NCBI GenBank assembly: GCA_030248215.1
Contig: JASANG010001519.1
Span: forward strand, 364,788 to 428,787
Source: Enoplolaimus lenunculus
Taxonomy: Eukaryota; Nematoda; Enoplea; Enoplida; Thoracostomopsidae
Direction: 5' to 3'
DNA length: 64,000 bases
The number at the start of each line of letters is the position of its first letter. The stretch's first letter is position 1. Position numbers and translations under genes: made by a program. A model generated the notes under the pieces. That model saw only the letters and a program-made list of their open reading frames with translations. It was not told where the DNA came from and ran no database searches. Positions 49,201-61,200 of this stretch are shown here, in pieces.

Positions 49201-52200
49201 AATAAAATTAATTGAATTTATGTGAATGTTTTTAAAATGGCTCATTTCGCCGGCCTACAGCGCCACCCTAATTCTTAAAAATATTATCACAAACTGACAG
49301 CGAATTCAAATTAGAAATATGCGTTTTCTAGTACAATTCACACCAAATGAGAAATAAGTTTACAGTTTGTCTCACGTACTGCAAGTAGCCAACGGGTGGT
49401 GAGTCTTGCGAAGGTTTCGTTTCAAAAGGGGTCAGTTTGGGTTAAACCGCGGTTTGCGAGCAAGCGTAACGGCGAGCAAGAGACTTATTTTGATGCCTGC
49501 AGCTAATATCTTCAGCCTATCGAACTGCTGTGTTTTTTCGAGTCTTTTCAGAAATTGTGCTAATATATATTCATTGTCGACGTTGTATGTGACTATACAA
49601 GTTGCATTGCAATTAGTTCATGATGCCTCTTATCGCAGCATTTGAGCGTTGTGCAAATGTCGGCATTAATTTGTCGATTTCAAATCAAATCAATACTAAA
49701 CTGTCACTAAATACCGTATTTAAAGACAAAATCGTATGTTTCGTTGAATGTTAGTGTACAGTTTGATCAGAGACTTTATTTCGGTCCTACGTTTTCAAAA
49801 TTCGAAACAATCAAATGCGGATTTTTCGTGTTGATTTGAAAATTATCAAATCGGTGTATTTTTCGTTATTGTTTTCTTTATTCTTTTCAACGACCATATT
49901 CTCAAATGTGTATAGCACCTATCATCAATTAGCGAAAGGTTTTCTAAATTGGCGAACATCTGCAGTTGCAGATCGCAAAATTGGTACAGAAGTAGGGAAA
50001 ATCAAACGTGAGTGATATTATGCTGAATTTAGTATCTCATCATGCGCTGGTTCCAAAGTTACACGACCTACCACCAACCGGTGATAGGCGTTGCTCACAT
50101 TTTTGAATACGGGCTCGTATTTTAGGGCCCTGTAAAGGTCAGGTTGAAAACAACAATGTTACGATTTAGTACGTCATTATAGTAATTTGGTGGTTTAGTT
50201 TGGCCAATTACTTAAATCACGAGTACACGGTACAAGCGTATGCCACTCCTGGAGAGTTCGCATGGTACAAAATGTACCCGGCACGCGTTGCGTTTTTGAC
50301 CACGACCCTTACTTGGAGGGGTATAATGTGTGCGAGCCATGGCACGTTATCCGGCTTCAAAAATGCTCCGCTTACAGTACAGTTTCCGGGTTTATTGCAT
50401 GTGACAACGACTCCCCTCTAAATAAAGGAGGTCAGCCAAATACTACGCAACGCTCGCTCGGTGGTCCATGTTGTATCATGCAGAACCCCAAGAGTTGCAC
50501 ACTCGTGTATCATGCATTCTTGCTTAAAATAACCGGAATCGTTTGTGATAGCACAAGCAGGAAATGTTATGGACTAAAAGTTGTCCATATTTTAATTCAA
50601 CTTCGTTTGCCTGTTAACACTAAATCTTTCGTGTTACCAGCAAATTTAGTCACGTATTCGTGAGCTGGTACTAAAGATTTTAAACGTTAAGTTAGTACCA
50701 AATATTCAGTCAACCTAATATGTGTCATACGCATACCAAGGGCTCGTAACCAGAATACAATTTCCAAAGAGTATAACCTGCTTTATCAGACTCACTGCAA
50801 AAACGTAGTGAGTCAAATTGACTCTCTCTCCAAAATAGGCTCTACGGGAGTGTACATAAACTGGATTAAATGCGGCTCCGCCAGAGGCAAATTCGACGTA
50901 ACAAGTCGCGCGTTTGACTCTGGCGGAGTCGAATTTGAGTCATTGGTGCAGTCCCGTAAAGCCTATTTCGGAGAGAGTCAATTTGACACATCAGTTTTTC
51001 CATTGTATAAGCCAGCCGTTTAATCTAAAACCTTCAAAAGATCGTTTTATGATTATTGTCAAGATATTTGGTTCAAGCGATATATAACCCAATACACTGT
51101 AAAAAATGGGGAGTCAAATTGACTCTCTCGGAAACAGGCTTTTCCTGACCAGACAAACTGAGTCAAATTTGACTCCGCCAGAGTCAACAGTGAATCTCAA
51201 TTTGACTCTGGCGGAGTCAAATTTGACTCAGTTTGTGTAGTCAGGAAAAGCCTGTTTGCGAAGGAGTCAATTTGACTCCCCATTTTTTACAGTGTACTCT
51301 TCCTCTTGCACATGTTCCTACGCCTTACAAACCCGTTGTTACAAAAACATATTAGAGCAGGGATCAACCGTTTGCACTGGAGTACGCCGAAATTTCGCCT
51401 GATTTAAAAGCGGATCGCCAACACATTTTCGAAAACGACCCAAATGTTTTAAAAATGACCAAAATCTGTTACCCGCTGACCTGATTGAAAATCACAAAAA
51501 ACACTGAAACAACTGTCAGACTTGTATCGTTTGGCATCGTTTATGAATCCAAACCCCAATCAAAACGGTTCCACTCAAAACTTCCAAAGTACCAACAACG
51601 GTTTGTAACGTCTCGTAAGCGTCGGTCACATTTTTTTTCAGCCATCCGTTGCAATGGGAAGTTTAACAAAAAATCTATGTTCAGGCCGAACGTCAACTTT
51701 GATTATAGTACGAACCCATGGAATTGTCGAATGTTTGAAGTTCGCAGCAATGCATAACATTTCTTACTTAATTACAAGTGACACATTAGAGCAGTGGTAT
51801 GCAACTGCACAGCGAGTAAACGACAAAGTATCGTGAGCAATTTTTGCAGCAAAAATGCAATCAATTGTTCTCATGGCTCACAAAATTTTCAACTAATTTA
51901 AACGCAAAGGGGGTCAAAACTGTAGGTCCAACGCGCTGAAATTCACATACGTCGACATTTGTAAGGGAAACTTGAAGGGAACGTTTATTTTGGCGAATAA
52001 GTGTCACGAGTAAACGCACTGCATTACAATATTTTCAATTTGAACTGTTCAACTGTTTAATGGTAAACATAAATGTGTTTCCGGCCGATGTAAACATCAG
52101 GACAGCAACTGTTTTGTGTGGGATTGCAATAGAGTAAGCTTCAAGCGTTAGACTAATTTTTTGCTTAGACTAAGGCATACGATTGTACTACTGTTACGAG

Positions 52201-55200
52201 CCTGTTCTATACATTGGTCGTGTTTCCTGTAGAGTTACGTCCGGGTCCGGGTTTTTTCTCATAGAAAAATCCGGGTGTGGGTATTTGGTTTTAAATGTTG
52301 GAATTCTGTTTCATACCGGTTACCGGTTTGACGTCGGGCTTATAAAATTCAAGCACTATCCAAATAAAGTACGTCTGAAAAATAACACTTTTAAACCAGG
52401 CAATAAAAGGTAACGTGAACTAAGATTAATCTGATTTTAAGAAAGCAATATTTAGCGAAAACGAAAAACCTAATCTTTCATGCTATCATTTTCAAAAAAT
52501 GTTCATGTCAACCAATGGCATCACACGACAACTATAGGGCCACCGTTACTGTAGAGACCCGAATAAGAGGGGGCGCCCATTTTGAGTACTAATCAATAGA
52601 AGTCCGAATCCCTAATAACACTCCGTAGCGGATAGAGTCCCTAAACCCTAATAATAGTCCTTAAATGTCAATTATCTCTAATTGTAGAGCATAAATGACT
52701 CCAGTACCTTATAAAGCTAAGTTCGAATCTTTAAAGCGTACTAAAATTTTGAAAGTACATTCCTAATTATAACCTTGCATTATCGCTCAAGCTTTTGATA
52801 CAAGAGAAACGTTTTAGTTGACGGATAGTTGCAATACCGATTATATCAGTAACGAAGGGCGGCGGATTGCGGATTAAAAATAAATAACAGTCCACAACCG
52901 AATAACAGGTGGGTACCCTCACAAGAGGCCAAATAAATATCAGTACCCTCCTCTTATTTGGGTCACTACAGTACGAGAAACCGCTCAAATCACAATCCTT
53001 ATTTTAAAGTTTTTTAAATAAAATTTTGAAGATTTTCAACTAAAATACTAAAATCATGAAATTTATAGTTGTGAAAACACAACCAGCTGGCACTACGCCT
53101 TAAACACCTCGTATAATTGTCATAAGAAAACAAATTTGAAATTTTGGTTCAAACGTAATAAAATTAGGCGACTTTATGGTTTTCTGAATTTAAATTACTC
53201 TTCACAAGGATAACCAAACTGGTTATCCGACGCTTCAAAAAGTATATCTCAACCGGCATCATTATATTTTACTTAAATACCACCCATGCACAACTAATTC
53301 AACTCAACGAAAACGTAATAGTTTGAGCAATGTCAACTCGTTCAGTTCAATTCATTAATATCACGTTTATTTGACTATTACAACAACAGCTTAGAACTGA
53401 GTCAAAAATTATGTGTTTTTTGTTGCCGAATACAAGTCAAAGTTGCACTATCCGGCGATACAAATTCCAGTTAGATTTTCGCCTTACTGTAGCCTTCGAG
53501 CCGATGTGAGCGGTGCGTTTTGTTTAACGTTTAATGATTTGGAAATTGCCAATAATAATTAGCCCGGTGACAAATAGCCCTTCGAATCAGAAGTGATACT
53601 TTTTGTTCGACCGTGAGTGTAAACAAAATATGTTTTGTGAATTACCATTGAACGCTGTATTGTTTTGCCAATGAAAATTTTGGTAAAAGTAACACAAAGT
53701 ATTGTAGTGACCCGAATAAGAGGCAGGTAATAAAAGGGGATACCCATTTTGAGTGCCAATCAATAGGAGTCCGGATCCCTAATAATGATCCGCAAGCGGA
53801 TAGAGTCTTTAAACGTCAATTGAGTCTATAAATGGCAATGGTCCCTAATTGTAGTGCATAAATGACTCCAGCGCCAACTAAAGTTGAGTTCGAATCTTCA
53901 CAGCATACGTAAGTTTTGAAAGGGCATTCCTAAGTATAACCTTGCATTACCGCTCAAGGTTTCGGTGCAAGACAAATAAACATTCAATTCAACGGATAGT
54001 TGCAGTACCGGACACATATCAGGAAGTAAGGGTAGCGGAAGGTTTGTTTTAAAATTAAATAACAGTCCGTAACCGAATAACAGGGGGTACCCTGTTGAGA
54101 CGCCAAATAAATATCAGTCGCCCACTCTTATTCGGGTCACTACAATACGATACGCCTTAAACTGTAAGGCTTCAAATGAAAAAGTTACCTTTGAACGTCT
54201 AGTGTTCACATTGATGATTAGCTATTGAATAGCAATTTTAGTAATGTAGTTGAAAACCGGTTTTACCCGTTACGAATGAAAACATTCATATGAAATCATT
54301 GCAATCACTTCGCACAGGACAATTTTTAATCCATAAAAGCAATCCTTGCGTAGCGAAGCCATTAAAATCATATAATATTAATCACATAGCAAGTTTTACT
54401 TTGGTTATCTTTTAAAAAATAATAATGGTCAATTATTACTCGCAAGACAGGCAATAACGAAAAATTTTACCCCTTAAAAATTTAAATGCTGCGTTCGTTT
54501 GAAATTCCTGGTTGTGCGAACCTAAATTAAATGGACAGCGACATAGGCTGTCCATGCTAAAAAATTTGCAACTGTAATATAACTTGGTCTGCGTGTCTGA
54601 AATATCTTATACACAAACAGGGTTTACAACGATTTAATCCAAGTTTCTGGCAAAAAACTCAAACATAAACACCCTTAATACTGAAAAATTACTATATCGT
54701 TGTTCTTTGTGTCAAAAAAACGGTAAAGAACTTCAAATCTTGAAGACACGTCATCCGGTCAGTAGCCAGCTTACCGTGCTAGGCTGGGCCAAAAAATCGT
54801 TCAGGAGGGGCATTCAAGAATTTTCAACAACTACAAGCAAGATTTAACACTACTAGAGGGAGGCAAATTTGTTTTAGAGGGGCTATGCCCCCCTGGCCTC
54901 CCTTGACTACGGTCCCTCACATCATCGACGTTCCTATTTCAGCCACAATGCGATTAGAAGCACATTTTTTGCATTGTTTTCATGGTTGTTCAACTTGAAG
55001 CTTAACCTGAATGAAAACGCTACTGTGGTAAGCAAGCGTAAAATTATACTAAATTTTATACTAAAATTTGTTGTTCAAAAAAGCATTTAGCGAACACCTG
55101 GCTTAGACACCAATTCATGGCGATTGTGAACATTTTTTGACTAAATGTTTTCGACAACAGGGGCGGCAATAATACCCTGTTGTTATGCTACTTTGTTTGT

Positions 55201-58200
55201 AATCTCATTTGTTTCTTTAAATTGTGCCGAGAATACCACCAGAGTTGTCAATCATAATTAAGTTTTGCCATCGGCGGTTACAACTATGTACAGAGGCGGC
55301 ACGCTGTACTTCATCGGCGACCTTAACCATTATAACCAGGTTAGGGAGGTAAACATTTTTCAGGAGAGACATACAAGGGTTTTCGATAACTTACTAATGA
55401 GAGCCATTTTCAGAAAGGCCAACGCTCTTGACTACGGTCCGAGCGGCGTACATTTTGGTTAGCAATTTTGGGCGCTACGGTCCAAAGTGGCTTACATTTT
55501 GGTTAGCAATTTTGGGCCACGTTTCCAACGCATCACGCTGCAATGATCTTAATACATGTAGTTGCATTACAAGCAAGTTCGTATTGGCGGTGTTAAAATT
55601 TAAACGGACGCAACAGAAATAAAACAAATTTACAGTTTTGGCTGTTTCGTTTTAAGTGCATAAAAGACTGAACTGTGTTTTTGTAATATTTTGATGTCAC
55701 AGTTGATTTGGATCAAAATTTTGTTGCGTTTAACGTGCGTTTGGTCCAACTTTTTTTGTTTTTTTTGAAATTTCTGTTGTTGCAAAACTGCTGTATTCGG
55801 TTGATGGCAACACACTTAACTGAGCTGTCAGTCAAAAAATTGTTCTACAGTAAATCCGCCGCCAAATTTTAAATTAAAAGGAAATATTGTGTTATTTCGT
55901 TATGTTGTTTTTTAATGATGGTACTATTGGCTAATGTTACTTTTAGTGGCGTAACAGTAGATTAAGCGTATTCCTAAGTCTAAGACTAATGTTGCTTTTA
56001 GGGGCGTAACAGTAGATTAAGCGTATTTCTAAGTCTAAGACTAATGTTACTTTTAGGGGCGTAACAGTAGATTAAGCGCATTTCTAAGCCTAAGCCTAAT
56101 GTTACTTTTAGAGGCGTAATAGTAGATTAAGCGTATTTCTAAGTCTAAGACTAATGTTACTTTTAGGGGCGTAACAGTAGATTAAGCGTATTTCCAAGTC
56201 TAAGACTAATTTCACTTTTAGTGGCGTAATAGTAGATTAAGCGTATTTCTAAGCCTAAAGCCTAATGTTGCTTTAAGGGGCGCAACAGTGGATTAAGCGT
56301 ATTTCTAAGCCTAAGCCTAATATTACTTTTAGAGGCGTAATAGTAGATTAAGCGTATTCCTAACCCTAAGCCTAAGCCTAAGCGTTGCAAAAATGAGTTC
56401 GTAAGCTTACGCCTAAACCTAAGCAAAAAACCGTAATCTAGAATCTTAACCTACTCATTTATAGACCCGCCAGAAATATGGACGCCCCTAAAAGTAACAT
56501 GGGCCGTGCTATTTGTAAGATAGATAGCGACAAAGGATTAACAAAATTTTTGCAAAGATATATACGGAATTTTAATTCTTGTACCTTCGCCGTATATTTG
56601 TTGGTGGATTTAAAAACAAAAAAGTCTTAAAATATACTAAAAACAAGTCTTAAAACATACTAAAACACAAGTCCGAAAATATACTAAAAACAAAAGTCTT
56701 AAAATATACTAAAAATAAAGAGAAAAAAATTTTGAAAATGGTACCACTGGGTAAGATTTTTTAAATTTTCTCGTTCTAAGCGGCGTACTCGGAAGCTTAC
56801 AGCTTACACGACCAAAATTTTTATCGCACCAGTAAAATATGTTGGGTTAAAAAGCGCTACCAAATGGCAAGTGTTTTTAGACTGGTTAAACCAGACTGGT
56901 TTCGAAACGTTTATGTTTAAACCAAATCAAAACTACGGCTTTGTAGCAACCTTACAAAATCTGTCTTATAAATTAATCTACAATGAAATTTCTAAGGAAA
57001 ACCGCACAATATTCGTTGAAAAACATGGCCAACTAAGCACCTAAGCCAAATTTCAGTAGTAAATATTAACATAAATTTTAGGTTGAGCCTGATCAAAAAA
57101 AATTTTAGTTAGCCAAGATATTCGCAAATCTCTCGCAGTATCATACCCCAAATTGCTACTTTAACGAGATCGCGTGGGTCGGTGTTTGTAGTCACGTCAC
57201 CCAAAATCGGATCCAATTTTATGTTGAGTGAATCAACTTAGAAAAAGGGTGCTTAAAAAAAAAACCAATTTCTATCGGAATTGGGGTCTCCGATCCCGGT
57301 TGGCGTGTGAGCGACATCCTGGTGGAACCCGTTGGATCACCAGTGCAGGAAGCGTACAATTTTGTTTGACAGCTGTGTACAGTGATTGATTCGACGCGTA
57401 CAAAGCACACGTCAATAAAACGTCCGAGTCGTATCGACGGTCATAATTGCAAGTTGAAATACGAGTTGCGGTTGGACAGTTTTTGCCGTTTACTCACAGG
57501 CATGGAATGTGTGCACGCGTCAATTCAGATACGGCTTACGGTAGCTGTGGTATTGTTTAGTTAAGAAAAGCACTCGTGGCCGCTGGCACGTTGACTATGC
57601 AATTCCGCTATAGGTAAGTGGGCCCGTGTTACTTTTAGGGGCGTCCAGGTTTCTAGTGGACTATAAAAGAGTTGGTTTGGATGCTAGGTTACTTTTTTGC
57701 CTAGGCTTAGGCTTAGGAACACACTTTTACAACGCTTAGGCTTAGGCTTAGTAGTACGCTTAATACGTGCCTATAAGTAACATTGGCCGGAACGTGTATA
57801 GAATACAGTAAAAATTGGAACCAAACTCCAGCTGCGACAACATATTGACGATATTCTTCACTGGGTACGATTTTTTACGCAAGTGCACCACTGAATCGAA
57901 TAATATACCAGTGACATGCATCAATTGAGTTGACTTTGTTTTGAAGTTATGAGATACAAAAGAACATTTCCCACTGAAAAGGTTTTAAATTCAAATTTTT
58001 CCAAATGAAAAAAATGGAAAAAATTTGTTTTCACTGAATAGTAACGTTTCTATAAGTGCAGGGGTTGTTTATAGACACAGTTTGCGTACACAAAGGCACA
58101 AGCCAGCTCTTAATGTTCGGAATGGCATAAACTTCAAGTATAAGACAATTTTTTGACGTCTAAGGTCCAAAAGGATACACGAAAGTCAATTAACACGACA

Positions 58201-61200
58201 CTCAAAGGTCTGTTTGGCTTGATATTTCTTGTTTGTCCAAAAATTTCAAGGCGTCTCTATATAAGTTGCAAAGTAATCGCTTCTTCAGTGTTAATTTTTA
58301 TACGTATACTTTCCACAGCGGTTTAAGACGTACTAGAGTTTATTCCAACTACTCAGAAAATTCTAATTTTAAGTCAAGTAGAGAAAGGTATCTGCATAGG
58401 GTTAGCTTCACCAGAGCCCCTAGTTTAGAACTGGTTAAAATGTAAAAACTTATATATATACACAGTTGTTGTGTCGATGTGTAGACAGCAGTATTTTGAG
58501 TTAGATATAATCCCCAGAAATAGCTTTAGTTAGAATGCTAATATTTCTAGCGTCCAGCAGTGGGGTTTTGCATGCGAAGCCTACTGGCTTTTGCTCATGC
58601 CCGGTATCAGGTCAACATGCTAGACGGGATCGAAAACTATGACGGGGCATGACGGGACGTCACAGGACATGGAAAGCAGGGTTGAAATTTCCGAACAACG
58701 GTCAATTTTTTGAAAGGGGTCATTGAGTACCCCTGGTTTCACTCTTGATATGGGTACATTCATAAAATCAAGAAAGTGTAGACAGGACACAATTCTAATT
58801 TCAGTGTTTCGAATTCGCTTAATTAAGCTTCAGCCACTACTTTAATACTGACAAAGGCAATGAATAATTTAAATGCTGAAACGTAAGTTTTGCATGCGTA
58901 GAAAATTAGATTCTCAGGAATTCTACTTGAATTCGGTTCACAAATATCTCTGGAGATAGCCAATTGCAACAAATTCCACCGATCAAGTGGTAAATATAAA
59001 TTTTTCAAACGGCCAGTAGGTTATAGCTAAGTCTGCAGCTGGTTGTTTGGAAATAGTGTTTTCCAAATATGAGCCCATGTAAAGATCAGGAGCGGAACGT
59101 TTTTCTCTGCGACTAAAATAGAGCAATGTCAAGGATTAGACTAATTTTCATGCCTGGCATAAGCTTAGGCTTAGGTTTAGGAATATGCTGTTTCTTACGC
59201 TTATAGGCTTAGGCTTAAAAATGTACTTATAATACTGTTCCGCCACTGTTCTTTACATTGGCCCACAAAATTTTTCAAACCGCTGCGATTTTCAGTGGCA
59301 GACGCAAGAGTGATGGATAGCTAATGTATTACTCTACCAGTCCTGCAGTATTCAAAATTGTACGATGCCAACTGTTCGTCTGATGCTTTTAGTCACAGAG
59401 TGTTTTCTATCCCAAATAAAAGTGAAAAATATGGCAAAATCACAAATAGAATTTAAAAAATTTTGCGTATTCAGCGCTATTGGTCAATCTTAAAATAACC
59501 AAATATTACAGGCAGTTGAGAATGTGCTTAAAAACTAAAATTTCATAACACAAAACGAATCTTCACAGCCACCAGAGAACATTTCGCATCTGTCATTGGT
59601 TTTACAGTCTCTAATATATTTCAAATATTAAATTTTTTAACATTAGCGGGGTATTTGATAAGTTCCTCCAAGAATGCAAAATACAAGAGTGTAAAACTCT
59701 TGGGGTTCCGCGTGGTGAAAAATGTACCACCGGGAGTTGCGGTTTTGGCCGACCCCCATTGTTTAGAGGAAAGTAGTCGCTATGACATGAATACTCCTAA
59801 ATTAAACAATGAGGGGAGCATGTTTGAAGCCGCATACATGAAGTGTCATGGTTCGCACCGGTTGTACCCGTATCTAAACAAAGGGGGTAGCGCAGAAACT
59901 CAACGCCGTGTCGGGTACATTGTTTTCTACGCAGAGTATACCCAGTTGCATACTCTTGTTTAAGTATGCATCATCCACTCTTGGTTCCACCTAGAAATTT
60001 TCAGCTTTTGGTATAAACCTAACCTTTTTTAGCACGTGGGATTCTAAATGTACAAATGTTCAGTGGTTAAATTTGATTTTTGTTCAAACACAACAAAATT
60101 GAAAACTATGATTGCAAGTGGCCAATCAGGCAAACGATTCAATGAAACCACAAAATAATTTACATTTCTGAGAAAAACCTAATCATAAGGGTGGCACCCT
60201 AATCGACGTGCCGCCCTGTCGGTAGCCGTCCGGCGCTGTGTGTCGCTGTTCATCACCGTGCGAAATCGTACATGAATAATACCGCATACGATATCACACG
60301 TGACGAAAGGCGACGGACGATAACGGACGATGCCGTCCGGGGACGCATAACGCCTGGCACACACGGAGCGAGGCGGTTGCCGTACGGTGCCGAACGGTGA
60401 CATACGGCGCCGTACGTCATCAAAAGTATAGCGCCACCCGGACTCGTTTCATTTTCATTTACCTTGACCTGTATGATTTTCGTCGTCATCTCCGCCACTA
60501 TCAGGGGACCCGGTCAGCCTCGTGAGCCCATTGGTCTGTCCACATGGCAAAGGTCGAAATCGTTGGCCATTTGCGAAATAGCCTCTCGACGAGTCGTCGT
60601 GTCCGCTATGTGGATACAATCCAGGGGATGGTCCGTATCCGGCTGCGGCCGCAGACAACAGGTATCCTTGGCCAAGCATACGGTACTGCAAATCCATGTG
60701 TTTGTAGAGTTGTTCTTGTTGCGATTGTTGTTCCTTTTCCGCGGCGCAGGTGCGAATTACACGGTTTACTGAGGATACCTGAAATTTTGCGGTAACTTTA
60801 AGACTAAATATAATCTCACCTTGAAGAAGATAGCTAACGACCGCCAATAAGCCAAGTAAATACAATTAAAATCGCTGCGAAATCAATGACCCAACCAGCA
60901 GTAGCGGGCCAATGTATTGAACAGGGTTGGATCGTTTTCCGAACGGGCTATAATAGAGTCAGTTTAAGCTTTAGCCAAATTTTTTGCTTACGCTTAGGAT
61001 TAGGCTTAGGCTTAGGAATAGGCTCACCGATACGCTTAGGCTTAGGAATAGGCTCATCGATACGCTTAGGCTTAGGAATAGGCTCATCGATACGCTTAGG
61101 CTTAGGAATAGGCTCATCGATACGCTTAGGCTTAGGAATAGGCTCATCGATACGCTTAGGCTTAGGCTTTTAGGCTTAGAAACTTAGCAAATATGCTTCA

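Larger units (their letters stand above)
47257..60462. other. PAX6: 13.2 kb Pax6 intron
   Basis: It separates the linker exon (60463-60778) from the homeodomain exons. No other gene is recognised inside. MITEs occur at 47692-47863, about 48922-49172, 49894-50111, 50228-50522, 50793-51005, 51095-51294, 52083-52219, 52549-52971, 53702-54145, 54757-54916, 55929-56505, 57620-57788, 59072-59263, 59682-59982 and 60187-60440. It could hold Pax6 enhancers, but no specific site can be named from the sequence. Confidence 0.75.
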
